Assembly: GCA_903885665.1 (NCBI GenBank)
Contig: CAISJL010000142.1
Span: 1 to 43,648, forward strand
Origin: an uncultured beta proteobacterium
Lineage (GTDB): Bacteria; Pseudomonadota; Gammaproteobacteria; Burkholderiales; SG8-41
Length of the DNA stretch: 43,648 nucleotides
Reading direction: 5' to 3'
The position numbers and the translations under genes were made by a program. The notes below the pieces were generated by a model. That model was not told where the DNA came from, ran no database searches, and saw only the letters and a program-made list of their open reading frames with translations. This document shows, piece by piece, positions 1-8,012 of the stretch (positions are counted from its first letter, which is position 1; each line of letters starts with the position of its first letter).

Positions 1-1
1 A

Positions 2-469
2 GGATGGTTAATTTTCCCAATTATTGGTTTTGTTTTAATAATCATTCGCGCATTGATAAATTTAGCAGAATCAGTAAGCGAAGATAATTTGCGTGGGCTT
101 GGTGAGATTTTTAGTGCAACTGCAGAGAGCCATCTTGCATCACTAAAAATACCAATGGGACTATCATTTATATTAGGCATATTACTTATTTTAAGTGCTG
201 GATACTGCTTGAATTTAATTTACTCAAAAAAACAATCAATTATAAAATTTGCAACAGCACATTATCTTATTTTGGCGTGCGCCGCATTAATAGACCTTTG
301 GGGAGAAATTACTATTAATACAGCATTACCAGACACGCCATTGGATAGAGAAATCATGAAAGGAGCAATGCAAGCAATTGTGTACGCAATTGTTTGGATT
401 CCGTATTTTCACTATTCAAAGCGTGTAAAAAATACCTTCATAAAAAGTAATGTAATAGCTGAAAGTTGA
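2..469 (+). CDS. DUF2569-like small membrane protein, 5' end outside the window
   Basis: The frame is open from base 2, so the gene starts left of the window; the TTG at 53 is only an internal codon. The visible part has about four hydrophobic segments: one before base 53 (reading WLIFPIIGFVLIIIRALI), then IPMGLSFILGILLILSAGYC, then a segment around HYLILACAALIDLWG, then one around AIVYAIVWIPYF. The first segment (GWLIxPxIG) and the C-terminal SKRVKNTF motif recall the DUF2569 family of inner-membrane proteins, which has no established function. Base composition is clearly AT-richer than the rest of the window. It is the first visible gene of the putative integrated element that ends at 1395. 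The family assignment comes from motif recall, not a search. Confidence 0.65.
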   Translation, partial: GWLIFPIIGFVLIIIRALINLAESVSEDNLRGLGEIFSATAESHLASLKIPMGLSFILGILLILSAGYCLNLIYSKKQSIIKFATAHYLILACAALIDLWGEITINTALPDTPLDREIMKGAMQAIVYAIVWIPYFHYSKRVKNTFIKSNVIAES

Positions 470-580
470 AATCTAAAATAAAAAAATTGGAATATTTTCT
501 TGTAAGTCTTTATGTCAATTTATCCAATACTTGTTTTAACTAGGATTTCTATAAAAACGATACACTCTAAGGAGCGAGAC

Positions 581-781
581 TTGAAAAAAGCGATTATGAG
601 AATAAGGTAGAAAGGTGAGGCTGAGATTGGTTGGATTATAGGCGTTGCTTGCTTTTTAGCTTGGTTAACCTATATTTATGTTTGCTTTAGTGGAAATCGA
701 TGGGGATTTCTAATTGCTGGAGCTTTATTCTTTCCTATTGCGATTATTCATGGGATTGGAATTTGGTTTGGAGTTTGGTGA
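581..781 (+). pseudogene. Small hydrophobic membrane ORF interrupted by an in-frame TAG
   Basis: A TTG start at 581 follows a good ribosome binding site (AAGGAG near 570) and gives MKKAIMRIR, then a TAG at 608-610. The same frame continues for 56 codons without a stop to TGA at 779-781. It encodes two hydrophobic segments, around IGWIIGVACFLAWLTYIYVC and around GFLIAGALFFPIAIIHGIGI. No ATG, GTG or TTG lies after the TAG in this frame before the first membrane segment. The simplest reading is a roughly 66-residue two-helix membrane protein disabled by one nonsense change; a sequencing error or a suppressed TAG are alternatives. It lies between the DUF2569-like gene and the Cys-rich gene in the same AT-rich segment. 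The family is not recognised. Confidence 0.45.
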
Positions 782-869
782 TTATAAATTTAATAGGTTG
801 ATGCCATAATGGGTGTGAATGCAGCAGATGAAAATAAACTGTTTCCAATACAAGGTATAGGTGAGCTAA

Positions 870-1115
870 ATGAGCATTGGTATCCAAAACTGCAAATTTG
901 CATTCCAATGCGATAAAAAGTGGGATGACCTTGTGTCAGCGTGGACTTGGACGAAGGTTAAGTATTGTGGGGATTGCAAGCGTTCTGTCTATCTGTGTGA
1001 AACAGATGAAGAACTGGGATTGGCGTTAAAGCAAGACTACTGCGTTGCAGTGCCAGCAAATATCACTTCAAAAGCTAGCCAACCTTCAATGCTGATAGGT
1101 AGGGTGAGTAGGTAG
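870..1115 (+). CDS. Small Cys-rich protein, possible metal-binding knuckle, function unknown
   Basis: This 81-residue ORF starts at ATG 870 behind an AGGTGAG ribosome binding site (859-865). It has Cys at about residues 8 and 14 (CKFAFQC), then a CGDC pair near residue 33 followed by KRSVYLC. The spacing CxxC...C suits a small zinc or Fe-S knuckle. I recall similar short proteins in Gram-negative genomes sharing the pattern FxCxKxWDxL...V(K/R)(Y/F)CxxCxxxVYxC, but know no characterised function. It is the last gene before the tRNA-Arg remnant and so is probably cargo of the integrated element. A short overlapping ORF (809-916) runs in another frame just upstream. Confidence 0.55.
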   Translation: MSIGIQNCKFAFQCDKKWDDLVSAWTWTKVKYCGDCKRSVYLCETDEELGLALKQDYCVAVPANITSKASQPSMLIGRVSR

Positions 1116-1346
1116 GTTGTTGCTTAAGTGACCAATGGCTAGATTAGAAGCTGATGAAGGCAGAGGTCAGAGTTGGAATTGAATGTAGAAAATAACTTAA
1201 ATTAATACTAAAATTCAGATACTTAGATTTATTTTTTGCCAGAAATTTTGACGCGACTGACTATACTACTTTATATACTACAAATTACAATTTTCAGATA
1301 ATCAATTGATTTTAATAAGATTATTCTGTTGACCTCTGCCCTTAGG

Positions 1347-1395
1347 TGCTCTCCGAAGGCAGGGGTCGGACGTTCGAATCGTCTCGGGCGCGCCA
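1347..1395 (+). other. 3' half of tRNA-Arg(CCG): attachment-site remnant
   Basis: The segment reads as the anticodon loop CTCCGAA (anticodon CCG), the 3' anticodon strand GGCAG, a variable region, a T-arm with GTTCGAATC, the acceptor strand CGGGCGC and an encoded GCCA end. That matches tRNA-Arg(CCG). The matching 5' half, expected to begin GCGCCCG, is absent upstream, where the sequence is AT-rich; the 5' anticodon strand is already degraded (TGCT instead of TGCC). A lone 3' half at a composition boundary is what tyrosine recombinases leave at the distal end of an element integrated in a tRNA gene. The intact tRNA should then be at the left end, outside the window. Confidence 0.8.
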
Positions 1396-1763
1396 AATTT
1401 TACTTAATAATCAACAGGTTGCGGGACTTTTCAAAAATCAGTAGTGTGGTAACACCTATCTTACTGTTTAATCAGACCGCCCTCTGTTAGCGCCACTGAT
1501 TTCGCCACAGTATTGTCAACAATTCAGAGTGTAGAAATTTACTCTATGCAAATACTGATCCAGAGCGCATGAAATCTGCGGACTAAACTTCCATCAGACT
1601 TTTGGTATCCAGGGCGCTCCTCAGCCGAAGTGTTATCGCCTTATTTAATGTTCAAAAAAGATCATGGTTAAAGGCGGCAAGCAGAAGTCATATCAATGAC
1701 ATCAGCGTACGCTGTAGAGCATGGCGTGCGGTGTTGATGTCAATCGATACGGAGTCGGTGTAT
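1396..1763. other. Intergenic stretch without a recognisable gene
   Basis: This stretch lies between the tRNA remnant and the end of the minus-strand permease gene. It has no ORF with a credible start and ribosome binding site on either strand. A TGACATCA / TGATGTCA inverted pair lies near 1695 and 1735, but its arms are far apart and no T-run follows, so I do not call a terminator. Confidence 0.5.
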
Positions 1764-2762
1764 TTAAATTAGACCCGCATTATTTAACTCGTCTTTTGCC
1801 CAAGCATAAATAATGGGTGCGGCAATCACGCCGGCCAGACCAAACAGCGACTCCATAATCAACATGGCCGTTAAGAGCTCCCAGGCCGCAGCTTTAATTT
1901 GATTGCCAACAATACGCGCATTGAGAAAGTATTCAAATTTATGCACCACCACCAAAAATGCGAGAGAAGCCATCGCGGCGTGCGGTGAGTGGGCAAGGCT
2001 AACCACGATAATGACAGTGTTGGAGATGAGGTTGCCCAACACGGGTAATAGACCAGCAAAGAAAGTGATGATAATGAGTGTTTTAGTAAATGGCAGGTGA
2101 ACGCCAAATAGAGGTAGTGCGATTGCTAGATAAATACCGGTGAGTATGGAGTTGATGAGCGAAATTTTAACTTGGGCAAACACCACGCGCTGGAAAGCGT
2201 TGGCTATGCCCTGCACCCGTGCTAAGAGCGCAGCAGACAGCGGCCCTGGTGAGTGCTGCGCAACAGACTCCCGCGTGACGACCATTGCACCAATGATCAT
2301 GCCAATGAGTATGTGGGCTAAGGTCAAGCCCGCTTCTCTACCAATTGCACTTAATTCCGTGGCGTGTTGGCGCAACCAACTGACTGTGGCAGTTTGTAGG
2401 TCGAAAGCAGCATTGTCAGTCGTTTGCGGTACATAATCGAGTAACCAATTGGGTAGCGAGGCTCTCGCATCTTCAATAATTTGCGCCATCTTACCGAACA
2501 GGCTGGCTAAGCTGCCGGCATCGCTACGGAAAAAAGTCAGCGTAAAGACAATCGCCGCTGCAGTAGCACCCACAACAATTATGGCCAGAATACCGACGGC
2601 AACTAAGCGAACTCGCGTATCAGAAATGTGATTTTGCAGGCTGGGAATAATCAGTTGGACTAACTGATGCACTAATAAACCGGCCAACAGGGCGGGTAAT
2701 AAATGTAGTTTCAAGATCAGCACCAGTGTTACGGCTGCAATAAACCAAGTGATTTTTAGCAT
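1764..2762 (-). CDS. AI-2E / PerM family transporter (UPF0118)
   Basis: This 332-residue, mostly hydrophobic protein has the layout of the AI-2E exporter/PerM permease family. There are paired N-terminal helices (residues 1-45), a helix around 55-80, a soluble central part (about 85-150), and a C-terminal bundle. The bundle contains the stretch around FTKTLIIITFFAGLLPVLGN and the ending GLAGVIAAPIIYAWAKDEL, a typical family C-terminus. The family includes E. coli TqsA and several Na+(Li+)/H+ antiporters, so the substrate cannot be assigned. The length fits the usual 330-370 residues. It starts at an ATG whose complement is at 2760-2762. It stands alone, facing the tRNA remnant, and I see no clear promoter. 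Confidence 0.85.
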   Translation of the reverse strand: MLKITWFIAAVTLVLILKLHLLPALLAGLLVHQLVQLIIPSLQNHISDTRVRLVAVGILAIIVVGATAAAIVFTLTFFRSDAGSLASLFGKMAQIIEDARASLPNWLLDYVPQTTDNAAFDLQTATVSWLRQHATELSAIGREAGLTLAHILIGMIIGAMVVTRESVAQHSPGPLSAALLARVQGIANAFQRVVFAQVKISLINSILTGIYLAIALPLFGVHLPFTKTLIIITFFAGLLPVLGNLISNTVIIVVSLAHSPHAAMASLAFLVVVHKFEYFLNARIVGNQIKAAAWELLTAMLIMESLFGLAGVIAAPIIYAWAKDELNNAGLI

Positions 2763-3056
2763 GATATGTAGTGCTCCGAACCGTTATTGATATTCAAAAA
2801 TTGAATAAGAGATCGCGATCGCATAATAATGAATACCATCTGCTATTTTGAAAAAAATGTTACGCATGATATTAACCAATAAGCATCTTCAACTTGGTGT
2901 GTAATCCTTAATGTAGACAAGCGATATAGACGTCGTGTTTGTAGCATTACATGCATTATTGTGAGAATGAGTTTTTGAAATCATGTGCTTTTCTGAGATA
3001 ATTCCAATTATATCGTTGTGTTTCCTCTGTAATCACTTAATTTAGGTTGGCTCAAA
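2763..3056. other. Divergent intergenic region between permease and large flavoprotein
   Basis: AT-rich 294-base divergent spacer that must hold the promoters of both flanking genes. I see no ORF and no hairpin strong enough to call. The only notable string is a GATCGCGATCGC-type self-complementary sequence near 2811-2822. Confidence 0.4.
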
Positions 3057-6000
3057 GTGCTTGATAAGACTATTGAGGCTACAAAGCCTCTCAAACTCGG
3101 TTTTGGCTTGGCGTTTTCTGATCTGTACGATGCTGCAGCATTAATTAGGGTAGACGCTGCTTTTTTAGCGCATGTGAAGGCAGTAGATGCTGATTTGCAT
3201 GAGCGCGTGTCCAGCGCGCGCTTAGATCCAGCACACGTAGCGCTCAAGGCTGAGTCGGAGTTATTGATTGCTTTATCACCACATGTAGATTCATTTATTG
3301 CCACGCTCTTTGGTATCGAATCAGAGTTGCTTGCCTTATCTGGACAACATAACGCATTAGCACCATTGTATTTAGTGAAGCGCTTGTTTGTGCAGCGTAA
3401 GGCTGTTAATAAAGTGAAGGCCTTGGATGTAGAGCGTATCGATGGCGCTGGATTAGCAACTCAGCTTGAAGGCTGGATGGGAGAGCCGCTGACCGAAATC
3501 GCATTTGCGCGTCATGTCACGGCATGGCAAGAAGATGAGGCGCAGCATGCAGAGCGTATTGATGTCGCCTTGCAATACGCAGGTTGGGCGGTGCAATCGG
3601 TGGCTGGTCAGAAACAGCATAGAGCCGGCGTACTGTTTAAAGTGCCCCATAAATTAGATCCGCAACATTTAGTGCCTGCAACAATTGATCAAACTAAAGG
3701 CTATACCGAATATCGTTTTGATGTCAGCCAATTACGTCGTCGTGAGGGGTTTAAGCTCACGGATCAAGGCACAGATCTGACCGGTGCCTTAGATCAAGCA
3801 CACTATTGTATTTGGTGTCACGAGCAAGGTAAGGACTCATGCTCTAAAGGCTTAACAGAAAAAGGCGCGAGTGGCCGTGGCCAAGCTTCATTTAAGAAAA
3901 GTAGCTTTGGAGTTACTTTAGCAGGGTGTCCATTAGAAGAAAAAATATCAGAGTTTCACAAAGCAAAAACTGCAGGCTACGTCGTTGGCGCATTAGCCAT
4001 TATTACTGTTGATAATCCAATGGCTGCGGCGACCGGTCATCGGATATGTAACGATTGCATGAAGGCCTGCATCTATCAAAAGCAAGAGCCTGTAGATATT
4101 CCCCAAGCTGAAACGCGCACATTAAAAGACGTGCTTGAATTGCCTTGGGGCTTTGAGATCTATAGCTTACTCACGCGTTGGAACCCTTTAAATATACGTA
4201 ACCCTTATCCAAAGGCCTCTAGTGGTAAGCGCGTGTTAGTTGCAGGAATGGGGCCTGCTGGGTTTTCGCTGTCACACTTTTTGATGAACGATGGGCATAC
4301 CGTAGTCGGTATCGATGGCTTAAAAATAGAGCCGCTACCAGCAGAGCTCTCAGGTGTCGATGTGCGGGGACAGCGTGTCGCGTTTAAACCAATCTTTGAT
4401 GTGCACGAACTCTATGAGTCTTTAGATGAACGGGTAATGGCAGGGTTTGGTGGTGTGGCTGAATATGGCATTACGGTACGTTGGGATAAAAACTTTTTAA
4501 AGATTATTCGCTTGCTGGTTGAGCGTAGAGCACAATTTGCATTGTTTGGTGGCGTGCGCTTTGGTGGCACCATCACCGCTGAATCAGCGTTTGCCATGGG
4601 CTTTGATCATGTTGCCTTGGCATTAGGAGCGGGCCGGCCAACGATATTAGATATGCCCAACGGTTTGGCGCGTGGCGTGCGTACTGCATCTGACTTTTTA
4701 ATGGGTTTACAACTCACCGGTGCCGGCAAAGCCGATTCGATAGCCAATATGCAAATTCGTCTGCCGGTGCTGGTAGTCGGTGGTGGTTTAACGGCAATCG
4801 ATACGGCAACGGAATCCTTGGCCTACTACCCGCTGCAAGTTGAAAAATTTTTGCAACGCTATGAAACTTTGGTTGAAACTCAAGGTGAAGCTACAGCGCG
4901 ACTGCAATGGGATGAGGCTGAACGTGAGATTGCCGATGAATTTATGCGCCATGCGCAAGCTATCCGTGCCGAGCGTCAAGCGGCTCAGTTGGCTGGGCGC
5001 CCCGCCAAAGTCATTGAACTAATGCAGTCTTGGGGTGGCGCAACTGTTGCTTATCGTAAACGATTAGTTGATAGCCCCTCCTACACCTTGAATCATGAAG
5101 AGGTGCACAAAGCCTTAGAAGAGGGTATCTTTTTTGCAGAAGGCCTGACTCCGCTGGCGGTAGAAGTAGACAGCACAGGTTATATTCAAGCGCTTAAAGT
5201 GTCTGTGCAACAGTATACTGACGCGGGCGAATCCCAGAGCGCAAAAGAAATGACATTGCCCGCGCGTAGTTTACTGATTGCGGCAGGCACACAACCGAAT
5301 ACCGTGTTAGCACGTGAAGATGCAGCACACTTTAAATTAGACGGGCGCTATTTTCAGGCGGTCAATAGTCATGGTGAACCCGTTGCGGTAGAGCATGCGA
5401 TTTCAAAGCCAAATGAAATCAATGTCCTGCTATCTACAGCAGAAGATGGTCGGTGCATGAGTTATTTTGGTGATGTGCATCCATCGTTCTTTGGTAATGT
5501 GGTGAAGGCTATTGGAAGTGCTAAGCAAGGTTATCCCATTGTGACACGGATGTTAAGTCATGTAGCCGCTGCCTCAGCATTGAGTGACGGTGAATTCTTG
5601 GCACAATTGAATCAAAATTTGCGAGCCACAGTTCATGCGGTAAAACGTTTAACGCCTACCATTGTGGAAGTCGTGGTGCATGCGCCTATAGCGGCGCGCC
5701 GTTTTGAACCAGGGCAATTCTACCGCCTACAAAATTACGAAACCCTGGCAACACAATCCGCAAAAACGCGGCTCACTATGGAAGGCTTAGCGCTGACTGG
5801 AGCATCAGTTGATGCGGAACAAGGACTGCTATCAACAATAGTCTTAGAAATGGGTGGGTCATCGAATTTATGTATGGAATTAAAACCAGGAGAGCCTATT
5901 ATTTTAATGGGACCTACAGGCGCGCCAACAGAGATCCCGACTGCAGAGACAGTAGTGCTGGTGGGTGGTGGTCTTGGCAATGCCGTGCTCTTCTCGATTG

Positions 6001-6599
6001 GTCAGGCAATGCGGCGTGCCGGCAATAAAGTATTGTATTTTGCGGGTTACAAGAAAGTGATTGATCGCTATAAAGTGGCTGAAATTGAGGCTGCAGCCGA
6101 TATTGTGATCTGGTGTTGTGATGAACAGCCTGGGTTCGCGCCAACGCGCCCGCAGGATAAAACTTTTGTAGGTAATATTGTTGAATGTATGCACAGCTAT
6201 GCAACTGGGGCATTGGGTGAGCAAACCTTAGCGATTAAAAATGCTGATCGAATGATTGTAATTGGTTCCGATCGGATGATGGCCGCAGTCGCCGCCGCAC
6301 GTCATGGAGTGTTGCAGCCTTATGTTAAAGCTCAACATTTAGCGATTGGCTCAATCAACTCACCCATGCAATGCATGATGAAAGAGATTTGTGCGCAATG
6401 CTTGCAAATTCACATTGACCCGGTCACGGGCAAATCGAGTTATGTATTCTCGTGCTTTAATCAAGATCAGCCGCTAGATCATGTCGATTGGGCTTGCTTA
6501 AATCAACGTTTGCGACAAAACTCAGTACAAGAAAAACTCACCACCGCATGGTTAAAGCATTGCCTAGATCAGGTAGATTCGTCGACGGTTATGGTTTGA
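3057..6599 (+). CDS. Large Fe-S flavoprotein: GltD/DPD-like oxidoreductase fused to a PyrK/ferredoxin-reductase-like module
   Basis: An 1180-residue soluble protein. Residues 1-240 are a helical region I do not recognise. Cysteines 251, 254, 262, 291, 331, 334 and 338 (CIWC and CNDCMKAC motifs) resemble the Fe-S domain of glutamate synthase small subunit and dihydropyrimidine dehydrogenase. A first dinucleotide fold (VLVAGMGPAG, from 393) and a second (VLVVGGGLTAID, from about 571) form the GltD-like FAD/NADPH unit. From about 857 a ferredoxin-reductase-like FAD domain (FEPGQFYRLQN) and NAD domain (VVLVGGGLGNAV, about 965) follow. Cys 1106, 1112, 1115 and 1133 form a PyrK-like [2Fe-2S] site. 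It probably moves electrons between NAD(P)H and an unknown partner. GTG 3057 is the only reasonable start after the in-frame stop at 3030. No partner subunit gene is adjacent. Confidence 0.8.
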   Translation: MLDKTIEATKPLKLGFGLAFSDLYDAAALIRVDAAFLAHVKAVDADLHERVSSARLDPAHVALKAESELLIALSPHVDSFIATLFGIESELLALSGQHNALAPLYLVKRLFVQRKAVNKVKALDVERIDGAGLATQLEGWMGEPLTEIAFARHVTAWQEDEAQHAERIDVALQYAGWAVQSVAGQKQHRAGVLFKVPHKLDPQHLVPATIDQTKGYTEYRFDVSQLRRREGFKLTDQGTDLTGALDQAHYCIWCHEQGKDSCSKGLTEKGASGRGQASFKKSSFGVTLAGCPLEEKISEFHKAKTAGYVVGALAIITVDNPMAAATGHRICNDCMKACIYQKQEPVDIPQAETRTLKDVLELPWGFEIYSLLTRWNPLNIRNPYPKASSGKRVLVAGMGPAGFSLSHFLMNDGHTVVGIDGLKIEPLPAELSGVDVRGQRVAFKPIFDVHELYESLDERVMAGFGGVAEYGITVRWDKNFLKIIRLLVERRAQFALFGGVRFGGTITAESAFAMGFDHVALALGAGRPTILDMPNGLARGVRTASDFLMGLQLTGAGKADSIANMQIRLPVLVVGGGLTAIDTATESLAYYPLQVEKFLQRYETLVETQGEATARLQWDEAEREIADEFMRHAQAIRAERQAAQLAGRPAKVIELMQSWGGATVAYRKRLVDSPSYTLNHEEVHKALEEGIFFAEGLTPLAVEVDSTGYIQALKVSVQQYTDAGESQSAKEMTLPARSLLIAAGTQPNTVLAREDAAHFKLDGRYFQAVNSHGEPVAVEHAISKPNEINVLLSTAEDGRCMSYFGDVHPSFFGNVVKAIGSAKQGYPIVTRMLSHVAAASALSDGEFLAQLNQNLRATVHAVKRLTPTIVEVVVHAPIAARRFEPGQFYRLQNYETLATQSAKTRLTMEGLALTGASVDAEQGLLSTIVLEMGGSSNLCMELKPGEPIILMGPTGAPTEIPTAETVVLVGGGLGNAVLFSIGQAMRRAGNKVLYFAGYKKVIDRYKVAEIEAAADIVIWCCDEQPGFAPTRPQDKTFVGNIVECMHSYATGALGEQTLAIKNADRMIVIGSDRMMAAVAAARHGVLQPYVKAQHLAIGSINSPMQCMMKEICAQCLQIHIDPVTGKSSYVFSCFNQDQPLDHVDWACLNQRLRQNSVQEKLTTAWLKHCLDQVDSSTVMV

Positions 6600-6660
6600 T
6601 TTTGTGATTGATGAGTCATGGTTGAAGAGTGATGTTGAGGGCTTATAGGTGAGTGTCGTC

Positions 6661-6698
6661 GTGGCCACTCTAATAGCAATTGTAATTAGAGTGGCCAC
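6661..6698. terminator. Perfect 14-bp inverted repeat between convergent genes
   Basis: GTGGCCACTCTAAT (6661-6674) pairs exactly with ATTAGAGTGGCCAC (6685-6698) around a 10-base loop. It lies between the stop of the plus-strand flavoprotein and the stop of the minus-strand Bug gene, so it can end transcription from both sides. There is no T-run, so it is not a textbook intrinsic terminator; a role in RNA 3'-end protection is equally possible. Confidence 0.5.
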
Positions 6699-6755
6699 CT
6701 TGACTCACAAATCAATGTCGTCAATACAGATGTAATGAGAAAGTCTGGCGGTAGA

Positions 6756-7757
6756 CTAATCGACGCGGAGACCAGCAATTTTGGCAATTTTACCGATGCG
6801 CTCATAGTCAGAGCGAATATATCGTCCAAACTCTTCAGGTGTTGATGGTGCTGCCTCACCCCCTTGGAGTATAAATTGATCTTTAATCTCGTTGGTGGAG
6901 AGTAGTTTGTTGATTGCTTTATTCAACACAGCAATAATTTGAGGTGACGTGCCTTTGGGCACGACAATGCCAGCCCAATTGGTTGAAAAGTAACCGGGCA
7001 CGCCAGCTTCGGCGGCCGTGGGTATATCTGGCAGTTGTGGCGTGCGTTTGTCTGCACTCACAGCTAAGGCCCGGATACGGCCAGCCCGCACGTGTGGTAG
7101 TGGTGCACCTATAGGGGCAAATGACCATTGAGATTCGTTAGCGACAACAGCAACGATCGAGGCCCCTGCGCTCTTATAAGGCACATGAATCGAGCGCACG
7201 CCTGCCATGGTAGTGAATAGAACGCCGGCTAAATGACCTACAGATCCTACCCCTGGCGAAGCCATTGAGAGTTGATCTGGCTTTGCTTTTAGATGTGCGA
7301 TAAATTCTTTTAAATTGGTAGCGGGAACGGAGATATGTATTGTCAGTAAATTTTGTCCCGTATCAGTTAAAGATACAGGTAATAAGTCTTTTAGTGCATC
7401 GTAGGGCATTTTGGGATAGACATGAGGTGCAACAGCGAGCCCGGGTAAATTGCCCCGAGCAATTGTGTAGCCGTCCGGAGCGGAGCGCGCGGCAATGTCA
7501 ATGCCCATCATACCGCCCGCACCTGGGCGACTATCGACGACCACTTGCTGGCCTAATGCTTCGCCGAGTTTTTGTGCAATGATGCGGGTAAATAGATCGG
7601 CGTTAGAGCCTGGGCCATTGGGCAAAATGTAGCGAATGGGTCGTGTCGGATAGTCCCCAGTCTGACGTGAGTGGGCGCTATAAACGGACATCGCAGAGAT
7701 TGCTATGGCTGATAATGCAAGGAGTCTTGAAATGTATCGTAAAGTTGTGATGTTCAA
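6756..7757 (-). CDS. Bug/TctC-family tripartite tricarboxylate transporter substrate-binding protein
   Basis: This 333-residue exported protein has an N-terminal signal peptide (hydrophobic run around residues 9-27, ending near SAHS). The usual Bug landmarks follow: YPTRPIRYILPNGPG, then VVVDSRPGAGGMMGIDIAA, AAPDGYTI, HVPYKSAG and GRIRALAVSADKRTPQLPDI. Bug proteins are periplasmic receptors that bind carboxylates, amino acids or aromatic acids, sometimes for TctAB permeases. No tctA or tctB is nearby, so it is one of the solitary receptors typical of Burkholderiales. The start is TTG with a GAGGG ribosome binding site about 8 bases upstream. The ligand cannot be told from sequence. Confidence 0.88.
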   Translation of the reverse strand: MNITTLRYISRLLALSAIAISAMSVYSAHSRQTGDYPTRPIRYILPNGPGSNADLFTRIIAQKLGEALGQQVVVDSRPGAGGMMGIDIAARSAPDGYTIARGNLPGLAVAPHVYPKMPYDALKDLLPVSLTDTGQNLLTIHISVPATNLKEFIAHLKAKPDQLSMASPGVGSVGHLAGVLFTTMAGVRSIHVPYKSAGASIVAVVANESQWSFAPIGAPLPHVRAGRIRALAVSADKRTPQLPDIPTAAEAGVPGYFSTNWAGIVVPKGTSPQIIAVLNKAINKLLSTNEIKDQFILQGGEAAPSTPEEFGRYIRSDYERIGKIAKIAGLRVD

Positions 7758-7934
7758 ATGGATACCCTCAATAGCGATGTCAATGTGAGCTTGCTGGCGG
7801 ATTCTCTGGTAAGAGAATATGTATGGGATTTAGGGTTAAAGGCTGCGCTTGTAGGGTATATTAAATCATAAAATCGCACGGCGTGATGAGAATGTAAATT
7901 TTCAATCGATTGTAGATCGGTTCACGCATGCAAT

Positions 7935-7969
7935 AAAAAATCCACTGCGTTGATTCAGTGGGTTTTTTG
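7935..7969 (-). terminator. Intrinsic terminator downstream of the K+ channel gene
   Basis: On the minus strand a stem of about 7 bp (CCCACTG / CAGTGGA, one G-T pair) with an 8-base loop is flanked by an A-run before and a run of six T after. It lies about 45 bases past the stop of the channel gene, in the right direction for an intrinsic terminator. The A/T flanks also pair, so it may work both ways. Confidence 0.75.
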
Positions 7970-8012
7970 GAGCAACTCGGACCAGGGTGACTTTAAGGCC
8001 CCTATGACCGAG

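Noticed and set aside
809-916. 35-codon ORF (MGVNAADENKLF...) overlapping the Cys-rich gene
   Set aside because: It overlaps the better-supported 870-1115 frame, has no family resemblance, and could be the chance reading of a leader; not listed as a gene.
1396-1763. Possible decayed transposase or integrase next to the tRNA remnant
   Set aside because: Translations in all frames are broken by many stops and show no motif that I can tie to a recombinase.
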